NCBI RefSeq assembly: GCF_024753565.1
Contig: NZ_JANTPT010000001.1
Span: 62,001-126,000 of the forward strand
Length of the DNA stretch: 64,000 nt
Reading direction: 5' to 3'
DNA from: Mechercharimyces sp. CAU 1602
Lineage (GTDB): Bacteria > Bacillota > Bacilli > Thermoactinomycetales > JANTPT01
Positions 42,680-51,952 of this stretch are shown in pieces; the stretch's first letter is position 1; every line of letters begins with the position of its first letter. The notes below the pieces were generated by a model. It saw only the letters and a program-made list of their open reading frames with translations, searched no databases and was not told the origin of the DNA. The position numbers were made by a program, and so were the translations under genes.

Positions 42680-43823
42680 GATGGTACCTGCAAAAGGAGA
42701 AGGGAATGTTCTAATAGATGAACAAGGAAAGCGTTACCTTGATTTCACTTCGGGTTTAGGAGTATGTAACCTAGGTCATTGTCATCCGCGAGTGACAGCC
42801 GCACTAACAGAGCAAGCGTCGTGCTTATGGCATGTTTCTAACCTTTTTCCGATCCCGATTCAGCAAAGAGTAGCCGAACGATTAACGCAGGCTACAGGTA
42901 TGGGCGCTGCTTTCTTTTGTAATTCGGGGGCAGAGGCAAATGAAGCGGCTATTAAGCTTGTACGCAAGGCGGCACAGGAGAAGCGAGGGATAACCAACCC
43001 AGAAATCCTTACCTTTAAAGGTTCATTTCATGGTAGAACTTTGGCTACACTGACAGCTACAGGGCAAGAAAAAGTGAAAACTGGCTTCTCCCCTCTTCCG
43101 GCAGGGTTTGTTACGATTGCGCCGGAGATGGAAGCAGTCCGCGAGGCAACTCATGAGCAGACGGCTGCAGTAATGTTAGAACTGGTGCAAGGGGAGGGCG
43201 GAGTATGTCCGATCGACCCGACCTTTTTACAAGAACTAGTGTTATTTTGTCATGAGCGAGGATTGTTATTGGTGGTTGATGAGATTCAAACAGGGATGGG
43301 GCGTACGGGTACGCTGTTTGCTGCACAGCAGTATGGCCTTCATCCTGACGTGATGACCGTGGCCAAAGGGTTAGGCAATGGACTGCCCGTTGGAGCGATG
43401 CTGGCACGAGCAGAACTAAAAGAGCACTTTGGTGTTGGGAGTCATGGTACTACGTTTGGAGGGAATCCGTTAGTGATGGCAGCAGCGAATGCTGTACTTG
43501 AAGAGCTGGAGCAGGAATCACTCCTTGGACAGGTGCGTGAGATGGGAGAGTATCTATGTTCCCTCTTACAAGAGAGGATAGGTGAACACCCTGCGGTGAC
43601 GCAGATTCGAGGAATGGGCTTAATGATTGGAATTCAACTTCTGCAGGAAGCAGGTCCGATCATTACGAGCTGTGAAAAAGAAGGGTTACTCGTTTTACCC
43701 GCAGGTCCTAATGTGATTCGCCTACTTCCACCGTTACTGGTGACAAAGGAAGAAGTGAAGGTAGCAGTGACAACCCTGGCACACGTTTTAACAAGGCAGA
43801 TGTCAACCCCGCAAGTCGGATAA
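42648..43823 (+). CDS. argD: Acetylornithine aminotransferase
   Basis: PLP-dependent class III aminotransferase converting N-acetylglutamate semialdehyde to acetylornithine. Features are FTSGLGVCNLGHCHP, FFCNSGAEANEAAIKL, DEIQTGMGRTG and the Schiff-base lysine in MTVAKGLGNGLPVGAM. The ATG lies inside argB behind GAGGAGGTGAAG. Last gene of the operon here; carAB and argF, which follow in some Bacillus species, are absent. Confidence 0.94.
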   Translation: MALFPTYVKREMVPAKGEGNVLIDEQGKRYLDFTSGLGVCNLGHCHPRVTAALTEQASCLWHVSNLFPIPIQQRVAERLTQATGMGAAFFCNSGAEANEAAIKLVRKAAQEKRGITNPEILTFKGSFHGRTLATLTATGQEKVKTGFSPLPAGFVTIAPEMEAVREATHEQTAAVMLELVQGEGGVCPIDPTFLQELVLFCHERGLLLVVDEIQTGMGRTGTLFAAQQYGLHPDVMTVAKGLGNGLPVGAMLARAELKEHFGVGSHGTTFGGNPLVMAAANAVLEELEQESLLGQVREMGEYLCSLLQERIGEHPAVTQIRGMGLMIGIQLLQEAGPIITSCEKEGLLVLPAGPNVIRLLPPLLVTKEEVKVAVTTLAHVLTRQMSTPQVG

Positions 43824-43847
43824 TATGGTCTAAATTATCGTGTACCG

Positions 43848-43885
43848 AACCCCGTCCTTTAAAATAATGAGGGCGGGTTTCTTTC
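43848..43885 (+). terminator. Probable terminator of the arg operon
   Basis: Imperfect stem AACCCCGTCCT/GAGGGCGGGTT with a bulge, followed by a T-rich stretch (TTTCTTTCT). Confidence 0.65.
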
Positions 43886-44034
43886 TCTACAATTTAAAAT
43901 GGAGTGGGGTGCGTGGCTGTAGAGTCTCCGTCTTTGGATGGAGAGATGATCCGGCTGACGCGGGTGTACAATTTTATCTTTTATAAGTATTCTTAAATAA
44001 GTGAGTCTTGATAGCAAAATTAAGAGGTGATGAG

Positions 44035-44949
44035 ATGGGATCAGTTATTAAGGTAACCAATCTACATAAGCGGTATAAGGAGCATTATGCCGTGCGTGGG
44101 GTTAGCTTTGAGGTAGAGAAGGGGGAGATATTCGGAATCTTAGGCCCAAATGGAGCTGGGAAAACAACGACGATTGAGATGTTGGAAGGACTTCGCCCGC
44201 GGGATGAAGGAGAGATCGAAATTTTGGGGATAGATCCAGATCAGGATCCCTATGGGTTACGACAACTTATCGGTATTCAATTTCAGTCCACTTCGATTCA
44301 AGATCGAATGAAGGTAGGAGAAGCATTACGTCTCTTCGCTTCTTTTTATAAGCGCAAAGCTGATATGGATCATATTGTGGAGAAATTAGGGCTGAAAGAG
44401 TATCTCAATAACAGCTTTGAAAGTTTGTCAGGTGGGTGGAAACAAAGATTAACTTTGGCATTAGCACTTCTTCATGACCCAGATATTGTGTTTTTAGATG
44501 AGCCAAGTACAGGGTTAGATCCGAAAGCACGGCGTGACTTGTGGAACTTAATTTTAGAGGTCAAGGGGAGGGGTAAAACCATTGTGCTGACGACACATTA
44601 CATGGAAGAAGCAGAACAGCTTTGTGACCGGATTGCCATGTTTCGTCATGGAGAACTGGTCGCACTAGATACTCCGATGGAGCTGAAGAAACAATTAACG
44701 GCTTCCCAAGTACTTATGTTTTCTTCTCGTGAAGCAGAAGAAAGTATGATCGTGCCACTGCCTTCGGTAGAAAAAGTGGAAGTGGAGGAGATGGATTATA
44801 AGGTTTACAGTGATAATCTTCAACAAACAACCCTTCACCTGTTACAGCAGGCGGAACGAGAGGGATGGAAGATCGAGGGACTGCGATTTGCGCAAGCAAC
44901 TTTGGATGATCTCTTTCTTGATATCGAGGCAGAGGAGGAAATATCGTGA
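44035..44949 (+). CDS. ABC transporter ATP-binding protein (ABC-2 export type)
   Basis: 304-residue ATPase. Walker A is LGPNGAGKTTTIEML, the signature is LSGGWKQRL, Walker B is DIVFLDEPSTGLDP and the switch histidine is in LTTHYMEEAEQL. The start at 44035 follows AAGAGGTGATG; the frame is open nine codons earlier without a ribosome site. It overlaps the permease gene by 4 bases. Such pairs export drugs, lipids or peptides, but the substrate is unknown. Confidence 0.88.
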   Translation: MGSVIKVTNLHKRYKEHYAVRGVSFEVEKGEIFGILGPNGAGKTTTIEMLEGLRPRDEGEIEILGIDPDQDPYGLRQLIGIQFQSTSIQDRMKVGEALRLFASFYKRKADMDHIVEKLGLKEYLNNSFESLSGGWKQRLTLALALLHDPDIVFLDEPSTGLDPKARRDLWNLILEVKGRGKTIVLTTHYMEEAEQLCDRIAMFRHGELVALDTPMELKKQLTASQVLMFSSREAEESMIVPLPSVEKVEVEEMDYKVYSDNLQQTTLHLLQQAEREGWKIEGLRFAQATLDDLFLDIEAEEEIS

Positions 44950-45692
44950 CTTCATTTATGCGTTTGGCCAGTATGGAGGTAAAACTATTTTTTCGAGAGA
45001 AAATGGCAGTTTTTTGGACTTTTATGTTCCCAGTACTTATTTTGTGGTTAATGGGTAGTTTGTTTGGAGAGCAAATGGGAATGGAAACATTTGCTACGCT
45101 CTACATCCCTGCATGGATGGGCGTAAACGTCCTTACTATCGGTTTGTTTGGTATTGGAACAGTATTGACGGAGTATCGCGAAAAAGAGATTTTGCGCCGC
45201 TATCAAGCAACTCCTCTGCGTCCCCTCTCAATAGTGGGAGCGCAAATGATGCAAGGAGCAGTCATCTTGCTAATTTCTGCGATAATTTTGCTTAGTTTTG
45301 GCCGAATCGCATATGGTTTGTCGTTTCCACAGTATCCTCTTAGTACGATTTTGGCGCTCGCATTATCTGTGATAGCGATCTTTCCTTTCTCCGTTTTGAT
45401 TACCTCATTAGCTAAAAACAGTCGCACAGCTGCGGCGATAAGTTCGGTCGTGTTTAACTTGATGATGTTCTTGTCCGGCGCCGCTTTTCCTCTTGAAATG
45501 ATGCCTACCTTTTTACAATGGGTGGCTAAATTTCTCCCGCTGTACTACGTTATATACTTGTTACAACAGACGTGGAATGAGTCATCTCTATGGGAAAATG
45601 GAATGGAGATTGGGGTGTTAAGTGGGATCGCCATTATTTCTACTTTGATGGCGGTTAAGTATTTTCGATGGAACCGTCGTCAAGAAAACTAA
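44946..45692 (+). CDS. ABC-2 type permease
   Basis: 248 residues with six predicted membrane segments and the ABC-2 family signature region (EYREKEILRRYQATPLRP, FLSGAAFPLEMMP). The GTG start overlaps the stop of the ATPase gene (GTGA), so the two subunits are coupled. Partner of the ATP-binding protein just upstream; forms a probable efflux pump of unknown substrate. Confidence 0.88.
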   Translation: MTSFMRLASMEVKLFFREKMAVFWTFMFPVLILWLMGSLFGEQMGMETFATLYIPAWMGVNVLTIGLFGIGTVLTEYREKEILRRYQATPLRPLSIVGAQMMQGAVILLISAIILLSFGRIAYGLSFPQYPLSTILALALSVIAIFPFSVLITSLAKNSRTAAAISSVVFNLMMFLSGAAFPLEMMPTFLQWVAKFLPLYYVIYLLQQTWNESSLWENGMEIGVLSGIAIISTLMAVKYFRWNRRQEN

Positions 45693-45813
45693 TAAAGGAC
45701 GAGGTTGTTGGAATTGGGGGTGGATGGAATCGGGGAGACAGGGGATTTACCGTAAATGAAGAAGTAGTAGAGATGAATAATGAAGATAAAAACTACGTAA
45801 AGGATGGGGACCT

Positions 45814-47619
45814 ATGCTATCATTTTCAAGATCCGACGTAGAGCAATTTTATCAAACAAATGAGATCGAAACATTTGCTGTTCGTCCCGATGAAGCGCAA
45901 ATCATATTTAGTACCAATCTAAGCGGGAAGTTTGATTTGTGGGCGATGGATCTTCCTAATCATTTCCCCTATCGTCTTACTTTTAATGGGCAAAGTGTAC
46001 AAACAGCTCATTTTGATAAACAAGGTCGGTTTGCCATCGTAGGATATGACCATGATGGGGATGAAAATACGGCTCTTTATGCGATGCGACCACAGGGAGG
46101 AACACTCTTGCCTCTTAGAACACATAAAGATGCGTTTCATTCTTTTGCTTTCTTATCAGAAGATGGAGAGCGCCTTTACTACTCTTCTAATAAAGAGAAT
46201 GCTCAATTCCTTAATGGATATTGCTATTATCTCCAGTCGGGTGAAGAAGAGCTGATTTTAGAAGGAAATGAAGCAATGACAATTATTGAAGCTGTTGGTC
46301 CAGAAGAGTCCAGCTTTGTCTACTCAAAAGCGTTGTCTAATACTTATCAAACCGCATATGTTCACAAGGGGCATGAAGATATTCCGCTAACGCCCCAAAC
46401 GGAGGAAGAACATGTTGTTTCTGACGTGATGTATGTCTCTGATGAAGAGATATACCTCATAACGAACTATCAATCTGATTACTCCTACTTAGCAAAGTTT
46501 AATTTACAGACAAAAGAGTTTTCGGAAGTGCTCCGCTTGGAGCACGAGGAACTGATGAGAGTAAAATTTGATCGAGAGCGTCACATATTATACTTGATTG
46601 CTTCCCGTGGAGTAGTAGATTGCTTATATCAATATGATCTTACCCATAGTCGCTTGGTTCAACTCGATATTCCAGTGGATCAGATTACGCAATTGGAGAT
46701 ACCAGAGTCAGGGAATTTGTATCTTCTGGGCATGAGTGCGACTAAGCCATCTAACCTGTATCGCTATCAGTTGGATGGTCATTATGCGGCATGGGAGGAG
46801 TTAACCCATAATCGTGTTCCCGGTGTAGATGAGTTAGAAATGGTAGATCCAGAAGTTATTCGTTATCCTTCCTTCGATGGTTTGGAAATTGAAGGGCTCT
46901 ATTTTAAAGCAAATGAAGAGAATGATAATCAGCACCTCATCTTCTGGCCACATGGTGGCCCACAGTGGGCAGAGAGAAAATCATTTCGGGCGCTATTTCA
47001 ATTCCTTGTCTATCGTGGATACAGCATTTTTGCTCCCAACTTTCGCGGATCGACACATTATGGATTGGCGTTCACCAAGATGGTGGAAAGGGACTGGGGA
47101 GAAGGACCACGCCTTGATTGCGTAGAAGGCATGGAATGGATGATAGAGAAGGGTTATGTGGAACGGGATAAGATCTTGGTGATGGGTGGTAGTTTTGGTG
47201 GCTATATGACACTACTCTTAGCAGGGAGGCATCCTGAATATGTGAAAGCAGCTGTGGATATATTTGGGCCTTCTAACTTGTTTACCTTTCTTGAATCCGT
47301 ACCGGAGTATTGGAAGCCATTGATGAAGCGCTGGTTGGGGGATCCGGAAGAGGATCGTGAGCGCTTAGTAGCAGATTCACCGCTAACCTATATCGACAAG
47401 ATGACGAAACCGCTTTTTATTATTCAAGGAGCAAATGATCCGAGGGTCGTACAGAAGGAATCGGATCAAATTGTTACAGCATTGCGGGAAAAAGGGATAG
47501 AGGTAGAGTATCTCGTCTTGGAAGATGAGGGTCATGGGTTTTCAAAGAAAGAAAATGAGATTGAAGTATATCGTCAGGTGCTACAGTTTTTTGATCAAAT
47601 GGTACTGTCATCAAAGTAA
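45814..47619 (+). CDS. S9 family peptidase (prolyl oligopeptidase/acylaminoacyl peptidase type)
   Basis: 601 residues with an N-terminal beta-propeller of about 340 residues (YRLTFNGQ, LYYSSNKE) and a C-terminal alpha/beta hydrolase domain. The catalytic serine lies in GGSFGGYMTLL near residue 460, the aspartate in GANDPRV near 541 and the histidine in EGHGF near 573. No signal peptide, so it acts in the cytoplasm on small peptides. AAGGATGGGG precedes the ATG. Single gene with its own terminator. Confidence 0.9.
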   Translation: MLSFSRSDVEQFYQTNEIETFAVRPDEAQIIFSTNLSGKFDLWAMDLPNHFPYRLTFNGQSVQTAHFDKQGRFAIVGYDHDGDENTALYAMRPQGGTLLPLRTHKDAFHSFAFLSEDGERLYYSSNKENAQFLNGYCYYLQSGEEELILEGNEAMTIIEAVGPEESSFVYSKALSNTYQTAYVHKGHEDIPLTPQTEEEHVVSDVMYVSDEEIYLITNYQSDYSYLAKFNLQTKEFSEVLRLEHEELMRVKFDRERHILYLIASRGVVDCLYQYDLTHSRLVQLDIPVDQITQLEIPESGNLYLLGMSATKPSNLYRYQLDGHYAAWEELTHNRVPGVDELEMVDPEVIRYPSFDGLEIEGLYFKANEENDNQHLIFWPHGGPQWAERKSFRALFQFLVYRGYSIFAPNFRGSTHYGLAFTKMVERDWGEGPRLDCVEGMEWMIEKGYVERDKILVMGGSFGGYMTLLLAGRHPEYVKAAVDIFGPSNLFTFLESVPEYWKPLMKRWLGDPEEDRERLVADSPLTYIDKMTKPLFIIQGANDPRVVQKESDQIVTALREKGIEVEYLVLEDEGHGFSKKENEIEVYRQVLQFFDQMVLSSK

Positions 47620-47620
47620 C

Positions 47621-47653
47621 ATAAATAAGCCGCAGCATATGCGGCTTATTTAT
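47621..47653. terminator. Bidirectional terminator between the S9 peptidase and a small reverse gene
   Basis: Perfect fourteen-base stem ATAAATAAGCCGCA/TGCGGCTTATTTAT, loop GCATA, AT-rich on both sides. Confidence 0.88.
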
Positions 47654-47662
47654 GTTTATTCC

Positions 47663-47836
47663 TTAAGCATGAGGACCATCCAATAAGGCGATGGATTCAA
47701 AAATCACTTCATCGATATCTTGAAGATCGTCATCCAAGAAACCACCTGGAAAAATGAGTCCATCGGCGGAACGTGGATCTGGCTCCTTTTGAATAGCTGT
47801 CTCTTCTATTGGTAGTTGCTGATCTGATCTTGACAT
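47663..47836 (-). CDS. Small acidic protein, 57 residues, function unknown
   Basis: A short gene in the gap between the S9 peptidase and the CoA-binding protein. The ATG at 47836 stands seven bases after AGGAGG. The product begins MSRSDQQLPIEETAIQKEPD and continues with a glycine pair and an acidic run GGFLDDDLQDIDEVIFESI before its end. No membrane segment and no cysteine. Its good ribosome site and the shared terminator downstream argue for a real gene. Family not recognised. Confidence 0.6.
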   Translation of the reverse strand: MSRSDQQLPIEETAIQKEPDPRSADGLIFPGGFLDDDLQDIDEVIFESIALLDGPHA

Positions 47837-47995
47837 GCATATCCCTCCTTACGGCTAGATAGATATTTTTTACACTTTAAATATTTTTATACAAATCTAT
47901 GTAGGGACTTGGAGGGTCTTCTTGATGGTGGATTCCATAACCCTTATAATGGATTGCAAGGTAAAGATCTCAGTATATTGAGGAGTGAGCAATAG

Positions 47996-48418
47996 ATGAG
48001 TATAAACTCGAGCAATGAACAACGTCGTCAAATTTTGTTAGACGCAAAAAATATTGCTGTCGTCGGATGCTCTGACAATCCAGAGCGAACCAGCTATATG
48101 ATTGCAGAAGCTCTACAACAGGCGGGATATCGAGTTTTTCCTGTTAATCCAAAATTAACTTCCCCTGTATTGGGTGAGCAGCCGTATGCTAGCGTAGCAG
48201 ATATTCCTGAACAAGTGGATATAGTAGACGTGTTTCGCCGTAGTGAATATGTGCTTCCTGTTGCAGAAGATGCGATTAAGGCGAATGCAAAAGTACTTTG
48301 GTTGCAACAAGGGATTGTTCATGAGGAGGCGGCGCAGCTAGCTGTGGAAAATGGGCTCCAAGTGGTGCAAGATCACTGTATCAAGGTTGATCATGCAGTC
48401 TTAGTAGGAAAAAAATAA
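47996..48418 (+). CDS. CoA-binding domain protein (YccU-like)
   Basis: 140 residues forming a single Rossmann-type CoA-binding domain. Landmarks are IAVVGCSDNPERTSYMIA, GYRVFPVNPKL and VWLQQGIVHEEAA-like LWLQQGIVHEEAAQ. The cysteine in DHCIK near the end is conserved in the family. Function unknown; a CoA or nucleotide ligand is expected from the fold. GAGGAGTGAG ribosome site just before the ATG. Confidence 0.87.
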   Translation: MSINSSNEQRRQILLDAKNIAVVGCSDNPERTSYMIAEALQQAGYRVFPVNPKLTSPVLGEQPYASVADIPEQVDIVDVFRRSEYVLPVAEDAIKANAKVLWLQQGIVHEEAAQLAVENGLQVVQDHCIKVDHAVLVGKK

Positions 48419-48532
48419 GCATGCTTTTTGTTGCAAGAGGTATCTAAAGGGTGAATAAAGAAACGTGGAGACACAATTCTTCTCTTCAACATATAATGCC
48501 ATATAGTCAACCCTATTTGTTATGGTTGAAGG

Positions 48533-48742
48533 GTGGATGAGGCGGGTGAACCCATTGTGGCAACGATGAAGCTTTCCACCTTAGTGCTCACTGTTTCCCC
48601 TAAGCTATATAAATTGCTAAAAAAAGAAGAGTTAGAAGCAGAAGTCATTGTTCGTTGTGAACTGTCTGAGATTAACGAAGAGGATATTGATGAAATCATC
48701 GCTCATACCATCGAATTTTATCAAAACTCCCCTCATCATTAG
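48533..48742 (+). CDS. Small protein, function unknown
   Basis: 69 residues if it starts at GTG 48533; inner starts at GTG 48557 or ATG 48566 are also possible because none has a clear ribosome site. The sequence has a beta-like stretch (KLSTLVLTVSPKLYKLL) and an acidic helix (EINEEDIDEIIAHTIEFY). A strong terminator overlaps the stop, which supports expression. No family recognised. Confidence 0.5.
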   Translation: MDEAGEPIVATMKLSTLVLTVSPKLYKLLKKEELEAEVIVRCELSEINEEDIDEIIAHTIEFYQNSPHH

Positions 48743-48776
48743 GGACGACCTGACGAGGGGGAGTGCTTTTTTATTT
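48726..48776 (+). terminator. Terminator before the HTH-TPR regulator gene
   Basis: ACTCCCCTC/GAGGGGGAGT arms with a 20-base loop, followed by TTTTTT. Confidence 0.8.
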
Positions 48777-48870
48777 ATCTATTAAAATGAATGGACAGAT
48801 TCCCAAAATCTTTCACCTTGTGTATAATAGCATAGGCATCTTATACCAGTCTATTAAAGGGGCGAGGAAT

Positions 48871-50226
48871 ATGAATCACTTACAGATGGCTCAAATTGGA
48901 GAAATCATACGTAAGGTTCGTAAAGAACGCAATCTACGGTTGGAAGATTTGGCTGATGAAAATATATCCCCTGCAACGATTAGTAATATTGAGCGGGGGG
49001 TGCCACATGTACATAAAAAGAAAATGGAATACCTGATGGAAAAGATGGATTTACAAAGGGACAAGCTTCCTCAATTGATGCAGAGCGAAGAGCGTCAAGC
49101 GGAAGAGATTCGCTTTTATCTTCTTAGTGCCGCTTCATTTTGTGATGCAGGGCAAACCAAGTGGGCCTGGGAGATGCTAGAGAAAATCTCGGTGGACGAT
49201 CACCATGAATTAGCAGCGTCCTATTATTATATGAAGGGTCAGTGTTTGTTGAAAGAAGATAAATACAAAAGGGCAGAGCGTGCTTTTCAAAATGCGATCC
49301 GGTTGGGCGAGGAAAATGAAGAGAATGCCTCTAGTCAGATGTCTGCACTCTCCCACTTGGGGCTAGCTCATATTTATAGTGATAAACACCAATACGAGCA
49401 GGCATTATCTTTCGTAGAAGAAGGGTTAAAAGTTCTTAAACAAGATGAAGAGCAAGCAGATACGCAATTTCAATTAAGATATCATAAAGCGCTTTATTTA
49501 GAAAAAATGGGTTCTTATCGGGAGTCATTGGTGATTCTTGATCAGATGTGGGAAGAAGTACTCTGTCTTTCTTATTCACGTCTACAGGTGGGGGCATATG
49601 GATTGCGGGCAAGGCTGCAGTGCCAGTTGGGTATATATCAAGAAGCGGAAAAAACAGCATTGCATGGACTAGAGAAAGTACGTCACAGTGGCGATGAACG
49701 TGCAATGTTTGATTTATGGAAAGTGATGGGCGATGTGTATGTCGCAGAGAAGAATTGGACTAAAGCAGAGATGTGCTATCTCTTTCTTCTTAGTCAAAAG
49801 GAAAAAGGGGAGGTTACACCCGTCTTCGTTCATGTATATCTTCAGATGGGTCTTCTTTATTTTCAGCAGAAGTTATGGGCGAAAGCGCATGAAATGATTG
49901 ATCAAGGGACAAATCTCGCTCTGCAATTAAAGGATCGACGGCTAGAGATGAAGTCTTATATCAGTAAAGGGGATGCTTTTATCTCCGAAGAGAAAGTGTC
50001 TGACGCGATCTCCTATTACGAGCAGGCATTGGACTTAGCTGGATCGTTAAAAGATCCCACTGTGGAACACGAGCTCCTCTTCCGTCTCACTCATGCGTGG
50101 GAAAAAATTGATGAAGGCAAGTTTATGGATATGTTAAAACAATTATATAGTAGTGGTTTGCGCTTTCATCATCCCCTGAGTCACATCACTTCATCGTCTC
50201 TGGAATCTATACAAATAAGAAATTAA
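48871..50226 (+). CDS. HTH-type regulator with C-terminal TPR repeats
   Basis: 451 residues. Residues 1-65 form an XRE-type helix-turn-helix (IGEIIRKVRKERNLRLEDLA, SPATISNIERG). The rest consists of about seven to eight TPR motifs (YYYMKGQCLLKEDKYKRAER, HLGLAHIYSDKHQYEQALSF). This plan is shared with the RNPP peptide-pheromone receptors (PlcR, NprR, Rap-like). The start at 48871 is backed by AAGGGGCGAGG; the frame upstream is open but lies in the promoter region. No peptide precursor gene was found next to it, so the ligand is unknown. Confidence 0.82.
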   Translation: MNHLQMAQIGEIIRKVRKERNLRLEDLADENISPATISNIERGVPHVHKKKMEYLMEKMDLQRDKLPQLMQSEERQAEEIRFYLLSAASFCDAGQTKWAWEMLEKISVDDHHELAASYYYMKGQCLLKEDKYKRAERAFQNAIRLGEENEENASSQMSALSHLGLAHIYSDKHQYEQALSFVEEGLKVLKQDEEQADTQFQLRYHKALYLEKMGSYRESLVILDQMWEEVLCLSYSRLQVGAYGLRARLQCQLGIYQEAEKTALHGLEKVRHSGDERAMFDLWKVMGDVYVAEKNWTKAEMCYLFLLSQKEKGEVTPVFVHVYLQMGLLYFQQKLWAKAHEMIDQGTNLALQLKDRRLEMKSYISKGDAFISEEKVSDAISYYEQALDLAGSLKDPTVEHELLFRLTHAWEKIDEGKFMDMLKQLYSSGLRFHHPLSHITSSSLESIQIRN

Positions 50227-50309
50227 CGGTAGGACTTTATTGCAAAACATGCTATACTGATACTTACATTCTATTCAGAGAAGTTGTCTGAGGAGGCGAC
50301 CTATACCGT

Positions 50310-50822
50310 ATGCCAGCTGAGCAGACGAAACAGCTGTGTGAGATGACACGTCAGTCACTGAAGGAAGTAAACGAACAATTAGCTGCGTTTTTGGATTATA
50401 CGCACATACCACAACTGATTGCAGAATCAGGCACAGCCACTGAAAAAGAAGTTGAAATGGAACAATACTACCGCCACTTCTTATCTGATCTACGCCACCT
50501 TAACGTGTCGTGTGAGATGGCATATGAAACGATTAGTTTGGTATTGCGCAGGGCAAAATTTAATCGCGAATTTGCGGACAAGGTATTGTATGAAGTAGTA
50601 CACACATGTATATATAACTTTTATTATCCGCGTCATGAATGCTATGAAGAAGATGGACGGTACACGTATACAGGTCAGGATGCGATCCGGTTTCGCTATC
50701 CGCCCGCACCGTCTCTTCATAAAGTGACGATCTCGTTATCAAAAGCCTTTGAGGGCTTGCGCGAAGAGCTAGAATACTACGAGACGGACTATATGACAGG
50801 TGTGCGAATGCAGAGAAGATAA
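50310..50822 (+). CDS. ypuI: DUF3907 family protein (YpuI)
   Basis: 170-residue cytoplasmic protein of the YpuI family, function unknown. Recognised by CYEEDGRYTYTGQDAIRFRY and LREELEYYETDY near the C-terminus. GAGGAGG lies before the ATG with a spacer of about 15 bases, slightly long. A perfect terminator follows. In B. subtilis ypuI also lies in the same chromosomal neighbourhood as ypuF, which matches the DUF309 gene further on. Confidence 0.85.
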   Translation: MPAEQTKQLCEMTRQSLKEVNEQLAAFLDYTHIPQLIAESGTATEKEVEMEQYYRHFLSDLRHLNVSCEMAYETISLVLRRAKFNREFADKVLYEVVHTCIYNFYYPRHECYEEDGRYTYTGQDAIRFRYPPAPSLHKVTISLSKAFEGLREELEYYETDYMTGVRMQRR

Positions 50823-50841
50823 GGATATGAAGAAAGTTAGG

Positions 50842-50889
50842 AGTGATGAAACAACAACATTGAAGTTGTTTCATCACTCTTTTATTTTT
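50842..50889 (+). terminator. Terminator after ypuI
   Basis: Perfect fourteen-base stem AGTGATGAAACAAC/GTTGTTTCATCACT followed by a T run. Confidence 0.92.
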
Positions 50890-51026
50890 TGCATAGAGTG
50901 AGCCTACCACTAATAGAGTAGGAGAAAGTGAGTGACAGTATGGATTTATTACGATAAAATGTAGAAAAGAAATGGAGAACGGCTAAGCCATCTAGGTGTA
51001 GAATACGGCTAGAGGAGGAGACGATA

Positions 51027-51776
51027 TTGATCGAAACAAGGTTGATGATCACGGAGAAGCAAAAAGCAGAGTCAGAAAAGCTATTGGACATGTTACCAGC
51101 CTCGAAAAATTACCGCAAAGTTCGATCTCATCTGAAGAAGATACTAATAGATAACCCCCACCCCCTTCTCTATCTAACATTGGCAAAGTTGGAGTTTCAA
51201 AGAAAAGAATGGGATAGAGCTAAAGAGACGGTTGAAGAGTTATTGAAACGAGACCGAGATGATCTTGAAGGGCAGCTCCTATATGCCCAAATTTTAGAAG
51301 CGACAGGTCAGATAGAGCATGCACTTACTAGGTATAAGGCACTAGTAAATGAGCAATCGGAGTATGCTCCTGCTTATCGCGAATATGCGCGCTGCTTATT
51401 AGAACAAGGTGGAGTGGAGGAAGTAGAGCACGGTCTCATACGGTGTCTGGAGTTAAATCCGCGCGATGCTCTTTCGCATATTTTGCTTGCGGAAGTGTAT
51501 GCACTCAGTTCACGAATGGGACAAGCTGCGCTTCATCTAGAATTGGCACTTACGTATATGGAAAAAGATGCCCGTTTTCATCGTCAGTGCGCGCGTCTGT
51601 TGATGAGGATGGGAAGAGGAAGTGAAGCGGTGGAACACTTGCGCCTGGCAGTAATGGAAGATCCTCATGATAAACGATTGCGTACTCAGTTTCGTCAAGC
51701 GATCAAACAGTATGAAGAACGGATTGCAGTTGGTCCGATGTTGCGTATTTGGTTGAGACGGGTGTGGCCATCGTAA
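51027..51776 (+). CDS. TPR-repeat protein
   Basis: 249 residues, almost entirely tetratricopeptide-type helices (about five repeats), for example LTLAKLEFQRKEWDRAKETV and LLYAQILEATGQIEHALTRY. No DNA-binding head, signal peptide or membrane segment. Likely a protein-protein adaptor in the cytoplasm. The TTG start at 51027 stands behind GAGGAGGAGACG; an in-frame ATG at 51045 is an alternative. Confidence 0.78.
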   Translation: MIETRLMITEKQKAESEKLLDMLPASKNYRKVRSHLKKILIDNPHPLLYLTLAKLEFQRKEWDRAKETVEELLKRDRDDLEGQLLYAQILEATGQIEHALTRYKALVNEQSEYAPAYREYARCLLEQGGVEEVEHGLIRCLELNPRDALSHILLAEVYALSSRMGQAALHLELALTYMEKDARFHRQCARLLMRMGRGSEAVEHLRLAVMEDPHDKRLRTQFRQAIKQYEERIAVGPMLRIWLRRVWPS

Positions 51777-51795
51777 AAAAGATATCCAACAATTA

Positions 51796-51952
51796 TCGAC
51801 AAATTTCTTTTTTTATGATATTATGATAACATAGTTTTCGATGCGCGATGCTCGTGAAGCGATCACGGATACTGCGCTTCTGAACTCCTTTATCTTAACC
51901 CTATGTCCTTATATGATCGAAGACCAGGATGGACACCTGGTCTTTTTCTTTT
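51796..51952 (+). ncRNA. Candidate small RNA or orphan leader
   Basis: A possible promoter, TCGACA at 51796 with 17 bases to TATTAT at 51819, is followed by a GC-rich stretch that can fold (GCGC...GCGC enclosing CGTGA-AGCGA-TCACG) and then a clear terminator at 51921-51952. No open frame with a ribosome site lies between. It could be an independent transcript of about 120 bases. Fold and promoter were judged by eye only. Confidence 0.35.
51921..51952 (+). terminator. Orphan terminator before the gene at 52032
   Basis: AGACCAGG/CCTGGTCT stem, loop ATGGACA, then TTTTTCTTTT. About 145 bp after the TPR gene. Confidence 0.85.

Noticed and set aside
44440-44470. ABC signature LSGGWKQRL has Trp instead of Gln.
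   Set aside because: This variant is usual in ABC-2 type exporter ATPases and does not signal loss of function.
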